A stretch of 64,000 nucleotides of DNA, from NCBI GenBank assembly GCA_029820565.1, contig JALGUR010000002.1:37010-101009 (forward strand). The letters are read 5' to 3'. This DNA comes from Candidatus Zipacnadia bacterium. Its GTDB lineage: Bacteria > Armatimonadota > Zipacnadia > Zipacnadales > Zipacnadaceae. This document shows, piece after piece, positions 28,070-37,227 of the stretch (position 1 is its first letter; every line of letters begins with the position of its first letter). Both the position numbers and the translations under genes were made by a program. The notes beneath the pieces are model-generated. The model saw only the letters and a program-made list of their open reading frames with translations, was not told where the DNA came from and ran no database searches.

Positions 28070-29266
28070 ATGTGGCGGCAGAAAGTGCTGGGTGGCAAGC
28101 AGCACCTGATTGGGGCAGCATTCCTGCTGGACATCGGCATCCCCGCCGTTGGCCTCACGGTGCAGTTTAGCGGGATTGCTATGGGAGTCAGCCCTACGAT
28201 CCTGGGGCTATTGGGTGCCTTGTCGGCTGGGGCTTATAGTCTGGGCTGTCTACTTAGTGGCCGGCTATCGGATCGATTGGGCCGGCGGCGGGCGGCGGTG
28301 ACCTCGGTGGTGCTTGTCGCAGGCGTCTGGCTGCTGCTGGGGCAAGCCACTGCTCCCTGGCAATTGCTGGCTCTGGTCACCATGAGTGGCGGCTTGTTGT
28401 CCCTGTTCTGGCCGCCTACCATGGCCTGGTTGGCCGAATTGACCTCCGGAACCGACCGGGCTTTGCGGCGGACGATGGGAGTATATAACATGGCCTGGTC
28501 GGCCGGGGCGATAGTAGGGGCGCCATTGGCGGGCGTGCTGTGGGAGGTGGCCGGGTCTGACAGTTTCTACTATGCGGTCGTTGTGCCCCTGCTCGTTCTG
28601 ATACTGCTGAGTACCACGCCTACACGCCTCGGTGCTCAGGTAACTCCTCCGTCCGTACAGAAGCCCGAGGCAGGCCCCAGTCATCAGGAGATTTACCGCT
28701 TTGTGGTCGCCAGCCGTATTGCGATGTTTACTGGCTGGTTTGGCCGCGGCGTCATGGACACTATGTTTCCGAAGTTAGGCACCGTGTTGGGCTTTTCCAG
28801 CCCAACTATCGGCCTGGTCATCAGTATGTCTTTCGTGGTTATGATTATGCTCTTTGGCGTGGCACGGAGCACCAGTAGCTGGCAGTACCGGACCTGGCCA
28901 CTGTGGTTGACCACGCCGCTAGGTATGGTGGGTATGCTGGCAGCTGTGTTAGCGCGCAGCCCTGTACAGTTCGCTCTGGCCGTTATGCTAACGGGAACTT
29001 GCGCGGGGGTGGGGTATGTGCTGAGTCAGTTCTACGGCCTGCGCGGTCCGACTGACCGCCGCGGCGCCAGTATGGGCATGCATGAGTCTATCCTGGGGGC
29101 TGGATTGGTGGCCGGTCCGGTACTGGGTGGCTTGGTCGCTACCTGGCTGGGGTTGCGGACCGCCTTTGGGTTAGCGGCAGGGGTTATGATACTGGGAGGC
29201 CTGGCACAACTGATCACCTGGCGCTACCTAAACCGGCACACGCGCACCCGTACTTACCTTGCTTGA
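28070..29266 (+). CDS. Major facilitator superfamily transporter (tandem paralogue)
   Basis: The 398-aa MFS protein aligns throughout with its upstream neighbour. Shared features are the [14 protein letters not shown] loop, [10 protein letters not shown] against [24 protein letters not shown] against RTMFPKLGDTLGFS, and a [16 protein letters not shown] pair followed by RGASM-x-x-HE. The two genes are four bases apart and must be co-transcribed. Tandem MFS paralogues may form a heteromer or divide substrates, which is inference. The stop codon overlaps the tRNA promoter -35 box. Confidence 0.85.
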   Translation: MWRQKVLGGKQHLIGAAFLLDIGIPAVGLTVQFSGIAMGVSPTILGLLGALSAGAYSLGCLLSGRLSDRLGRRRAAVTSVVLVAGVWLLLGQATAPWQLLALVTMSGGLLSLFWPPTMAWLAELTSGTDRALRRTMGVYNMAWSAGAIVGAPLAGVLWEVAGSDSFYYAVVVPLLVLILLSTTPTRLGAQVTPPSVQKPEAGPSHQEIYRFVVASRIAMFTGWFGRGVMDTMFPKLGTVLGFSSPTIGLVISMSFVVMIMLFGVARSTSSWQYRTWPLWLTTPLGMVGMLAAVLARSPVQFALAVMLTGTCAGVGYVLSQFYGLRGPTDRRGASMGMHESILGAGLVAGPVLGGLVATWLGLRTAFGLAAGVMILGGLAQLITWRYLNRHTRTRTYLA

Positions 29267-29291
29267 CGCTGGGCCTGTGCTGTGCTATACT
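29263..29291 (+). promoter_or_regulatory. Promoter of tRNA-Pro
   Basis: TTGACG at 29263-29268 (overlapping the MFS stop codon) and TATACT at 29286-29291 are 17 nt apart. The tRNA begins 13 nt later. Confidence 0.75.
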
Positions 29292-29304
29292 AACCGCACT
29301 GGGT

Positions 29305-29382
29305 CGGGGCGTGGCTCAGCTTGGTCAGAGCGCGCGGTTCGGGGCCGCGAGGTCGCCGGTTCAAATCCGGCCGCCCCGACCA
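29305..29382 (+). tRNA. tRNA-Pro (anticodon CGG)
   Basis: A full cloverleaf can be folded by eye. The acceptor CGGGGCG pairs with CGCCCCG and is followed by discriminator A and an encoded CCA. The D stem is GCTC/GAGC, the anticodon stem CGCGG/CCGCG with loop TTCGGGG, the variable loop 5 nt, and the T stem GCCGG/CCGGC with loop TTCAAAT. The anticodon CGG reads CCG (Pro). The C1-G72 pair is typical of bacterial tRNA-Pro. Two track ORFs crossing it are not genes. Confidence 0.95.
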
Positions 29383-29430
29383 TTTATATTATCAGTGGTT
29401 TTGGCCACCGTCATTGAGGAGAATAGGCTG

Positions 29431-30123
29431 ATGATAGGCCAGTTGGGTCGGGATATTCAGGCGGTCCGCCAGCGAGATCCCGCGGCCCGGAGCAATCTGG
29501 AGATCCTGCTGTGCTACAGCGGCCTGCATGCTATCATCGCTCATCGTATTAACCACCAACTGTGGCGATGGGGTCTGCGGCTTCTGGCCCGCTGGCTGTC
29601 GCAGGTAGCCAAATTCTTCACTGGAATTGAGATACACCCAGGTGCTACCATTGGTGAGGGCTTTTTCATTGATCATGGGATGGGCACGGTTATTGGCGAG
29701 ACCAGTGAGATTGGCGACAACGTGACCTTATTCCAGGGAGTAACTTTGGGCGGCACGGGCAAAGAGCGAGGCAAGCGCCATCCAACCCTGGCTGACGATG
29801 TGACAGTGGGAGCTGCTGCCCAAATATTAGGCTCAATAACTATCGGCAAGGGGTCGGTGGTAGGCGCAGGTGCGGTCGTCCTGGATGACATTCCCGAATA
29901 CTGCACAGTGGTAGGCCGTAAGGCGTATGTGGTGCGGCGCGGGGGTGAGCGGGTCTATGACTTCCGCCATGACCGGGCAATGCGGGCCGAGGATCCGGCT
30001 ATCCAGCACCTAATGGAACGAATAGAGCACTTGGAACAGCAACTGGCTACTCTGCGGGCCCAGTGCCGGGCCATAGCCGATGAGCCGTCCGCCGAGTCGG
30101 TAGCCCTGCCCGACCCCGACTAA
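29431..30123 (+). CDS. cysE: Serine O-acetyltransferase CysE
   Basis: CysE acetylates serine from acetyl-CoA, the committed step of cysteine synthesis. After an N-terminal helical part (LRQ-like [14 protein letters not shown]) the left-handed beta-helix hexapeptide repeats begin at [25 protein letters not shown], with the catalytic His-Asp and the [17 protein letters not shown] loop. The C-terminal 45 residues form a helix ([15 protein letters not shown]) beyond the usual core. I start at ATG 29431 (GAGGAGAAT upstream), giving 230 aa. The track start at 29263 would translate the tRNA. cysK is not adjacent. Confidence 0.94.
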   Translation: MIGQLGRDIQAVRQRDPAARSNLEILLCYSGLHAIIAHRINHQLWRWGLRLLARWLSQVAKFFTGIEIHPGATIGEGFFIDHGMGTVIGETSEIGDNVTLFQGVTLGGTGKERGKRHPTLADDVTVGAAAQILGSITIGKGSVVGAGAVVLDDIPEYCTVVGRKAYVVRRGGERVYDFRHDRAMRAEDPAIQHLMERIEHLEQQLATLRAQCRAIADEPSAESVALPDPD

Positions 30124-30173
30124 TCTGGCAGTTAAGCCGCAAACGGCCGACTTGGCAGCACTACCCAACCCAA

Positions 30174-32135
30174 ATGAGCCTTCCCCACTCAGTGTCTGAT
30201 AAGCAGCAGAGTTCTCGGCGCCGGAGCCTTGGCGGGTCGGTCTTGGTAATAGCAACCGTTCTCATCCCTCTAAATGTATACTGGGTCATCCGATTAGAAG
30301 CCCTCCCCGACCTGGCCCACTCCACTGAACTGGCTATCTTTTTTACCGCGGTCTTCACGCTGCTGATGTTAGTTAGCGTCAATTGGCTGGTGCGTTTGTT
30401 GGTGCCCCGCTTTGCCCTCTCCCAAGCACAACTGCTGCTTATCTACTCTATGGTCTGCATTGGGTCGGCGCTGGGCGGATGCGACATGATTCAGAAGTTG
30501 GTGCCGGCGATGAGTTGGTCGTTCTGGATGGCAAATCCGACCAACAAGTATGATGTGCTATTCAACCCGGATATGCCCAAATGGGCCACTGTTCAGGATC
30601 TTAACATCCTCCGAGGCTTCTATGAGGGTGGGGTATCACCGTATCAATCCCATATCCTGGCCGCTTGGCTGGGCCCCATAGCACTATGGACGCTGTTCAT
30701 AATTGGGTTAGTGACGGTGATGCTGTGCTTGAATGTGTTGATCCGGCGGCGGTGGTTGGATGAAGAGCATCTGGCCTGCCCGCTGGTTTACCTGCCGGTG
30801 GAGATTTCCAGTCCGCGGGCGTCGCTATTTCGCCACAAGCTCTTCTGGCTGGGTTTTGGCGCGGCGGCGGCGGTGAAAATCTGGAACCGGGCGGCTTTCT
30901 TGTACCCCGCCATACCCACCATCCAACTGGAGCCGGTTAATATGGCCACGGGCTTTAAGTCCGCGCCCTGGAACGCCATCCGCACCCTACCGCGTTCTTT
31001 TTTCCCCTTTGCCATTGGCCTGGGCTACCTGATGCCCAGTGACTTTCTGTTCTCGCTGTGGTTCTTTTACCTATTCTGGAAGGCCCAATTGGTGCTGGCG
31101 GCCAGCTTCGGCCTCTCGCGAATCCGGGACTTCCCCTTTGACAACTTCCAATGCTTTGGGGCGTATGTGTTGTTTGGTATCTACACCCTGTGGCTGGAAC
31201 GGGATTATCTAAGAGAACTGTACAAGGCCATAGTAGGAGCGCCAAGTCGCCTGCGCGATGAACCGGAGCCGCTCTCATACCGCTCGGCCATTGTGGGAAC
31301 CATATTGGGACTTATTGTGCTGGTCTGGTTCAGCCGGGCCATAGGTATGAGCCTGTGGCTGATTATCCTTTTCTTCATCATCTACTATGTGTTGGCAGTG
31401 GCCATTACCCGAATGCGGGCGCAGTTTGCGGTACCCATCCACTCCGTACACCATACGGGTGCCAGCAATGTATTGCCAACTATATTCGGCACCCGATTCC
31501 TGCCCAAGAAGGACCTCATCGGGATGGCGGTCTATTTTTGGTTCAACCGAGCCTACCGATCTCATCCTATGCCCTTCCAGCTGGAAGGGATGAAAATGCA
31601 GCAATTGACCGCCGGCACTATGAAAGGAACAGCGGCTGCCTTCATGGGTGCTGCAATAATCGGCATTCTATCGGCTTTCTGGACCCACCTGCACTTGTGC
31701 TACAGCCTGGGCGCGACGGCCAAGGGTGGGCTGGGGATGTGGGGCGGACCCATCACCTATGATATGCTGACCAGATGGGTCACCGTGCCGGAGGGCCCGC
31801 GCCTGGGTCCAATTGTCGCCATCGGCGCTGGGGGCCTCTTTGCCCTTTTTCTCCAGGTGATGCGCACTCGCTTTGTCAACTGGCCATTTCATCCCCTGGC
31901 TTATACTATCAGTGCTTGCACTCAGGGGCAAATGATCAATAATCTGTGGATGCCGCTGTTCCTGGCCTGGATAATTAAGAGTGCGATTATCAGGTACGGG
32001 GGGCACAAGGTCTACCGATTATGTCTGCCCATTTTCTTGGGGCTGATTTTGGGAGAATTCGCCGCGGGCAGCATGCTCAATCTGGGTAGTTTTGCGTTGG
32101 GCCTGCCCCGCCCTTTCGCCTATTGGGTGCCTTAG
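30174..32135 (+). CDS. DUF6785/DUF6784-like polytopic membrane protein (copy 1 of 3)
   Basis: The 653-aa product has about 12-14 hydrophobic spans and resembles the large membrane proteins annotated as DUF6785/DUF6784 in Armatimonadota and related phyla; the function is unknown. Sequence landmarks shared by all three copies are PDLAHST, a WMANPTNK/TFWMA motif, RGFYEGGVS, RRRWLDEEHLACPLVYLPVEIS, ITRMRAQFAVPIHS, FWFNRAYRSHPMP, and FVNWPFHPLAY near the end. Conserved charged residues in or next to spans suggest a transporter or membrane enzyme. Copy 1 is the most diverged. ATG 30174 has no strong ribosome site. Confidence 0.8.
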   Translation: MSLPHSVSDKQQSSRRRSLGGSVLVIATVLIPLNVYWVIRLEALPDLAHSTELAIFFTAVFTLLMLVSVNWLVRLLVPRFALSQAQLLLIYSMVCIGSALGGCDMIQKLVPAMSWSFWMANPTNKYDVLFNPDMPKWATVQDLNILRGFYEGGVSPYQSHILAAWLGPIALWTLFIIGLVTVMLCLNVLIRRRWLDEEHLACPLVYLPVEISSPRASLFRHKLFWLGFGAAAAVKIWNRAAFLYPAIPTIQLEPVNMATGFKSAPWNAIRTLPRSFFPFAIGLGYLMPSDFLFSLWFFYLFWKAQLVLAASFGLSRIRDFPFDNFQCFGAYVLFGIYTLWLERDYLRELYKAIVGAPSRLRDEPEPLSYRSAIVGTILGLIVLVWFSRAIGMSLWLIILFFIIYYVLAVAITRMRAQFAVPIHSVHHTGASNVLPTIFGTRFLPKKDLIGMAVYFWFNRAYRSHPMPFQLEGMKMQQLTAGTMKGTAAAFMGAAIIGILSAFWTHLHLCYSLGATAKGGLGMWGGPITYDMLTRWVTVPEGPRLGPIVAIGAGGLFALFLQVMRTRFVNWPFHPLAYTISACTQGQMINNLWMPLFLAWIIKSAIIRYGGHKVYRLCLPIFLGLILGEFAAGSMLNLGSFALGLPRPFAYWVP

Positions 32136-32310
32136 TGTATTATTATAGGTAAGCAATCTCCACTCCGGAGTCTGGCGGTTGTCGGCCAGGTTCCCAGCAT
32201 GAGTAGCACGCTCCTAATTCTTCCGACAAAGGAGATGCATCATCACCGACGAAATTCTCTGGAGGCTGGGTTAAGACTTGGCCTGAGCTAAATTTGGAGA
32301 AGGTAATTGC

Positions 32311-34269
32311 GTGACTGAACAAAGTACTAATGACAGTCCTGCTGCAACATACCAGGGTCTAACCTGGCGAGTAGTGGCGCTGGGGATTGTGCTGACTCCA
32401 ATAAATGTGTACTGGGTATTGCGTATTGAGACTATACCCGACTTAGCCCACTCCACGACGCTTTCGCTTTTCTTCACTGCGGTCTACACTCTGATAGTAG
32501 TCTGTGCTATCAACTGGCTGCTGCGGGCGATAGCACCTCGTTTCGCTCTTAGCCAGTCCGAATTACTGCTGACCTACTCGATGGTTTGTGTGGGCTCCGC
32601 GATGGCCTCCCACGACTTCATTGCTGTGCTTATTCCGCTGTTCACCTGGTCGTTTTGGATGGCCAATCCCACCAATAAGTGGGACACGCTGATTAACCCG
32701 CACATGCCTGAATGGCTGACGATACGCGACCCCAATATCACTCGGGGCTTCTATGAGGGTGGGGTGTCCTTATATCAGGCTGACATCCTACTGGCCTGGG
32801 CGCGGCCGATAGCAATGTGGACCGGCTTCATTATTATTCTGGTAGCAGTGATGCTCTGCTTAAACAGTCTGGTTCGTCGGCGCTGGCTGGATGATGAACA
32901 TCTGGCCTGCCCGCTGGTCTATCTGCCCGTGGAGATTTCTCAGCCCCGACCGACGCTATTTCGCACCAAACTGTTTTGGATTGGCTTTGCCATTGCCGGT
33001 TCAATCCAAATCTGGAACCGCGTTGGGTTTTTCTATCCGATACTGCCCACCATTCAAATCGAGCCGGTCAATATGGCTGCCGGCTTACGCGACCGGCCGT
33101 GGAACGCTGTAGACATCCTGCCCCGCTCTTTTCATCCTTTCCTTATCGGCTTAGGGTACTTGATGCCCAGCGATTTCTTGTTCTCGTTTTGGTTCTTCTA
33201 TCTGTTCTGGAAAGCTCAGTTAGTTTTCGGGGCTATGGTCGGATTAGACCGCATCCGCGACTATCCCTTCTCCAGTTCGCAGGGCTTCGGCGCCTATGTG
33301 CTTTTTGGTCTCTATGCTGTGTGGCTGGCGCGGGACTATCTCAAAGAACTGTACCAGGCCGTGCTGGGAGAACGCACCCGCCTATCTGATGAACGAGAGC
33401 CTCTGCCCTATAGAGCGGCGATGGTAGGAGTTATTTTGGGGCTGGGGGGTCTGGTGTGGTTCAGCATGGCAATGGGAATGAGGGTATGGGTCGCGGTAGT
33501 CTTTTTCATTATTTACTATGTGCTGGGTCTGTCAATCACCCGTATGCGCGCTCAGTTTGCCGTACCTATTCATTCGCTGCTCTCGCACGGTGGGGCCACC
33601 GCCGGGGCACCAGCGATCCTTGCCTCGGTCTTTGGCACCCGTTCGTTTCCCAAAGGCGACCTGGTAGGCATGGCCAATTACTACTGGTTCAATCGGGCCT
33701 TCCGGGGCCACTCTATGCCTCACCAGATGGAGGCAATGAAGATGCAGGACCAAACTGCTCATACCAGCAAGGGGACTGTGCCGGCCCTGCTGATTGCAGC
33801 TCTGGTGGGTAGTTTAGCTGCGTTCTGGGCTATCCTGCACCTTTATTATAGTCTGGGGGCTACAGCCAAAGGCGGAATGAATATGTGGATTCCTCGCAAC
33901 TTCGAAATGCTCTCCTCCTGGCTGGTGGCTCCCCAAGGCCCCCAGTGGGGCGCCGTCATATCCATCGGCATCGGGGCGCTGATTGCTTTTTTCCTTCAGG
34001 CTATGCGCATGCGCTTTGTCAACTGGCCCTTCCATCCTCTGGCCTACGCCATCAGCGGCGACACTACCTCCAATTACATTTGGATGCCCCTGATGATTGC
34101 CTGGGCAATTAAGAGCGTTATCGTCAAGTACGGCAGCCACAAACTCTACCAACGCTTGATGCCTCTGTTTATGGGACTGATTCTGGGCGAGTTTATGGTC
34201 GGGGGCAGCATTAACCTGGGCAGTCTCGCCCTGAACCTGAGGCGCCCATTCTTTTACTTTGTTCCTTGA
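32311..34269 (+). CDS. DUF6785/DUF6784-like polytopic membrane protein (copy 2 of 3)
   Basis: The 652-aa product is closely similar to copy 3 and more distantly to copy 1, with the same landmarks (LDDEHLACPLVYLPVEISQPRP; ITRMRAQFAVPIHS; FVNWPFHPLAYAISGD; IVKYGSHKLYQRLMPLFMGL). It carries a few extra residues after PIHS (LLSHGGATAGAP) compared with copies 1 and 3. The start is GTG 32311 with GGAGAAGG upstream. It is separated from copy 1 by 175 bases, with no clear promoter seen, and from copy 3 by 84 bases. Confidence 0.8.
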   Translation: MTEQSTNDSPAATYQGLTWRVVALGIVLTPINVYWVLRIETIPDLAHSTTLSLFFTAVYTLIVVCAINWLLRAIAPRFALSQSELLLTYSMVCVGSAMASHDFIAVLIPLFTWSFWMANPTNKWDTLINPHMPEWLTIRDPNITRGFYEGGVSLYQADILLAWARPIAMWTGFIIILVAVMLCLNSLVRRRWLDDEHLACPLVYLPVEISQPRPTLFRTKLFWIGFAIAGSIQIWNRVGFFYPILPTIQIEPVNMAAGLRDRPWNAVDILPRSFHPFLIGLGYLMPSDFLFSFWFFYLFWKAQLVFGAMVGLDRIRDYPFSSSQGFGAYVLFGLYAVWLARDYLKELYQAVLGERTRLSDEREPLPYRAAMVGVILGLGGLVWFSMAMGMRVWVAVVFFIIYYVLGLSITRMRAQFAVPIHSLLSHGGATAGAPAILASVFGTRSFPKGDLVGMANYYWFNRAFRGHSMPHQMEAMKMQDQTAHTSKGTVPALLIAALVGSLAAFWAILHLYYSLGATAKGGMNMWIPRNFEMLSSWLVAPQGPQWGAVISIGIGALIAFFLQAMRMRFVNWPFHPLAYAISGDTTSNYIWMPLMIAWAIKSVIVKYGSHKLYQRLMPLFMGLILGEFMVGGSINLGSLALNLRRPFFYFVP

Positions 34270-34310
34270 GGGCCGGCAGCCAGCCGGGGCAAAGCCGGCC
34301 TGTACTGATA
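34270..34310. repeat. Intergenic palindrome between copies 2 and 3
   Basis: GGCCGGC and AGCCGGCC flank a 15-nt loop just after the stop of copy 2. It belongs to the class of GC-rich intergenic inverted repeats seen elsewhere in the window. No T-run follows. Confidence 0.5.
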
Positions 34311-34353
34311 ATGGCAATCTACCCATAGCCGACAAAACACAGCGAGGTGCCTG

Positions 34354-36294
34354 TTGACTCAGCAAACTATGGACAATAGCAAAACCACGAACCGCCGAGG
34401 TCTCACTTGGCGTGTGGTACTGATTAGTCTCATTGTAGTCCCATTGAACGCCTACTGGATAGTGCGCATAGAGATTATTCCCGATATGGCGCACTCTACC
34501 ACCCTTTCGTTGATGTTCACGGCGGTTTACACTCTGGTATTTCTCGCCGCTCTTAACTGGCTTCTGCGGGCACTCGCCCCGCGGCTTGCTCTCTCTCAAT
34601 CCGAGTTACTGCTAACCTATTCAATGGTCTGCATAGGCTCAGCCATGGCTTCCCACGACTTCATTGCCGTGCTCATTCCCCTGTTCACCTGGACATTTTG
34701 GATGGCCACCCCCACCAATAAGTGGGACATACTAATCAACCCTCGTATGCCCGAGTGGCTAACCGTCCGGGACTACCATGTGATGCGCGGCTTCTACGAA
34801 GGTGGGGTATCGCCATATCAACCATATATTCTATCGGCCTGGCTTCGGCCAATGGCAATATGGCTGGTCTTCATCTTTATGCTGGTAGTGGTGATGCTGT
34901 GCTTGAACGCAATAGTCCGCAAGCGGTGGTTGGATGACGAACACCTGGCCTGTTCGCTGGTTTACTTGCCGGTGGAAATCTCTCAGCCTCGCCCCACTCT
35001 GTTTCGCAGCAAACTGTTTTGGATCGGCTTTGCCATTGCCGGCAGCATCCAGATCTGGAACCGCCTGGCTTTCTTTCATCCGATACTGCCCACCATTCAG
35101 ATTGAGCCCGTTAATATGGCTACCGGCTTCAAAGGGCGCCCCTGGGACGTCATAACGCTGCTGCCCCGCTCCTTCTTTCCTTTCCTCATCGGCTTAGGAT
35201 ACTTGATGCCCGCCGATTTTGTGTTTTCCTTCTGGTTCTTCTATCTGTTCTGGAAGGGGCAACGGGTCCTGAGCACTACGTTAGGGCTGGATCGGATTCG
35301 GGGCTTTCCCTTCTGCAACGCGCAGAGTTTCGGAGCCTATATCCTGTTCGGCATTTACGGTCTGTGGCTCGCCCGCGGCTATGTCAAAGAAGTATATAGA
35401 GCCATCATCGGAGCCGGTTCCCGCCTCAGTGACCAGCACGAGCCGCTGACCTATCGGACAGCTGCGGTGGTCGGACTATTCGCTCTGGGTGGCCTGGTAT
35501 GGTTCAGCGCGACTATGGGCATGCGGGTTTGGGTCAGTGTCGCTTTCTTCCTCATCTATTACTTCATAGGTCTGACTCTCACGCGCATGCGAGCCCAGTT
35601 TGCTGTACCCATCCATTCTGTGGGCTATTCGCCGGTGACTGTCCTTACCAGGCTATTGGGGACGCGTTCGTTTCCTAAAAAGGACTTGGTGGGTATAGCC
35701 AACTACTTCTGGTTCAACCGCGCCTACCGGGGGCACGCTATGCCTCACCAGATGGAAGCAATGAAGATGCAGGACCAGACTGCCCCGGACAACCGGGGCA
35801 CGGTACCAGCATTGGCTTTAGCCGCTGTCATAGGCGCTGTAGTCACCTTTTGGGCCATCCTGCATTTGTATTACAATTTGGGTGCTACTGCCAAAGGCGG
35901 CCTGAATATGTGGGTGCCGGAGAACTACGAGATGCTTACCTCGTGGCTGCTTGCTCCCGAATCGCCCCAGTGGCGCGAAACTATTGCCATGGGCGTCGGG
36001 GCCCTGTTTGCTCTCTTTCTCCAGACGATGCGCATGCGTTTCGTTAACTGGCCTTTCCATCCCCTCGCCTATGCCATCAGCGGCGACTACTTGTCCAATT
36101 TTATGTGGATGCCTCTATTTTTGGCCTGGTTAATCAAAAGTTCCATCATCAAATACGGCAGCCACAAACTCTACCAGCGCTTGATGCCCATCTTCTTGGG
36201 GTTAATCCTGGGGGAGTTCCTGATCGGGGGCACCATTAATCTGGTCAGTCTGGCCCTCGACCTCAGGCGGCCCTTCTGCTTCTTTGTGCCTTAG
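34354..36294 (+). CDS. DUF6785/DUF6784-like polytopic membrane protein (copy 3 of 3)
   Basis: This is the third tandem copy (646 aa), nearest to copy 2 (long identical stretches such as KWDILINPRMPEWL-type and MPHQMEAMKMQDQTA). The start is TTG 34354 with GCGAGG upstream. It has the same span pattern and conserved polar motifs as the others. Its product ends eight codons after RRPFCFFVP-type residues, the same terminus as in the other two. The next genes, a TIM-barrel isomerase and a Gfo/Idh/MocA dehydrogenase, are on the opposite strand and convergent, which hints at a sugar-related theme but proves nothing. Confidence 0.8.
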   Translation: MTQQTMDNSKTTNRRGLTWRVVLISLIVVPLNAYWIVRIEIIPDMAHSTTLSLMFTAVYTLVFLAALNWLLRALAPRLALSQSELLLTYSMVCIGSAMASHDFIAVLIPLFTWTFWMATPTNKWDILINPRMPEWLTVRDYHVMRGFYEGGVSPYQPYILSAWLRPMAIWLVFIFMLVVVMLCLNAIVRKRWLDDEHLACSLVYLPVEISQPRPTLFRSKLFWIGFAIAGSIQIWNRLAFFHPILPTIQIEPVNMATGFKGRPWDVITLLPRSFFPFLIGLGYLMPADFVFSFWFFYLFWKGQRVLSTTLGLDRIRGFPFCNAQSFGAYILFGIYGLWLARGYVKEVYRAIIGAGSRLSDQHEPLTYRTAAVVGLFALGGLVWFSATMGMRVWVSVAFFLIYYFIGLTLTRMRAQFAVPIHSVGYSPVTVLTRLLGTRSFPKKDLVGIANYFWFNRAYRGHAMPHQMEAMKMQDQTAPDNRGTVPALALAAVIGAVVTFWAILHLYYNLGATAKGGLNMWVPENYEMLTSWLLAPESPQWRETIAMGVGALFALFLQTMRMRFVNWPFHPLAYAISGDYLSNFMWMPLFLAWLIKSSIIKYGSHKLYQRLMPIFLGLILGEFLIGGTINLVSLALDLRRPFCFFVP

Positions 36295-36329
36295 GGCAAC
36301 TACAGCAGGAGTAGTGTGGGTTGGGTCTA

Positions 36330-37205
36330 CTACGACCTGGGTTGCTCAAGCAGGCCCCGAAAGAACTTTACATTGTCCCGCGCCGCTTGCTCCTCATTGG
36401 CTACGCCGTGACCTAACTCGAGCGAGAGCACGCCATCGTAGCCGATCTCGCGCAGCGCCTGAATAATAGCCGACCAATCCAATACGCCGGTGCCCGGTGC
36501 CGCAAATTTGAACTGCTTGCCGGTGGGAGTCTCAAAGCCGTATTCATCCAGGGCACCTTCCAGAGGCTCGACCACAGCATCCTTGACGTGGGCATGGCCG
36601 ATGCGCGGCCCATATTCTTTGATGAAAGGCACGGGGTCTTCTTCGTGATAAGGGAAATGGCTGGGGTCAAAGTTTATCAGCAGTTCGTCCCGGCCCAGTG
36701 CCGCGTCCAGTGCTTGCATAGTCGCCAGATTCCCGACTGCATACGCAAATACCGGCTCAAGCCCCAGGGCTACACCATTTTCCTCAGCAGCGTCAAGCAA
36801 TTCATCATAAGTAGCCGCTAACCTGTCAAAGGCTTGGGCAGCGTCCATGGAAGCAGGGACAGGGCCGGTGACGGTGTGGACCAAGCCGACGCCAATGTGG
36901 GCAGCCAGGGCCAGCATTCTCTTGGTATGATCAATGTTGCGGCGCACTGCGGTCTCATCTTCGTCCAGGAAAGTGCGGTGGCATTGGATAGCCGAGATTT
37001 CCACGCCCTGGTCGCGGACTTCGGCTGCGGTCTGGGCCGCCTCGGCCATTGACATCTGTCCCAGGTCAGCCACAGTAAAAGTCCCTTCTGCATCACAGGC
37101 TCCCAGTTCCACGCAGTCATATCCCATCTGTTTGGCCTTACGGGTGCCCGCGACGAAGGACTCTTCCTTTAGACCGGTAACACTAATCAGTATCCCTAAT
37201 TGCAT
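36330..37205 (-). CDS. Sugar phosphate isomerase/epimerase-like TIM-barrel protein
   Basis: The 291-aa protein belongs to the AP-endonuclease-2 superfamily of xylose-isomerase-like TIM barrels. Metal-site residues are visible in GLEPVFAY (Glu), NFDPSHFPYH (Asp/His), GHAHVKDA (His) and LSLELGHG (Glu). Such enzymes isomerise or epimerise sugars, inosose or hydroxypyruvate; the substrate cannot be named. The start ATG 37205 follows GAGGAGGG. The upstream Gfo/Idh/MocA gene is 22 bases away on the same strand, a pairing typical of sugar or inositol breakdown. Confidence 0.85.
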   Translation of the reverse strand: MQLGILISVTGLKEESFVAGTRKAKQMGYDCVELGACDAEGTFTVADLGQMSMAEAAQTAAEVRDQGVEISAIQCHRTFLDEDETAVRRNIDHTKRMLALAAHIGVGLVHTVTGPVPASMDAAQAFDRLAATYDELLDAAEENGVALGLEPVFAYAVGNLATMQALDAALGRDELLINFDPSHFPYHEEDPVPFIKEYGPRIGHAHVKDAVVEPLEGALDEYGFETPTGKQFKFAAPGTGVLDWSAIIQALREIGYDGVLSLELGHGVANEEQAARDNVKFFRGLLEQPRS

Positions 37206-37227
37206 AGGAATGCCCTCCTCTATTTGT

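Noticed and set aside
29263-29430. N-terminal extension of cysE in the track
   Set aside because: It would translate the tRNA-Pro gene. The family start with a good ribosome site is at 29431.
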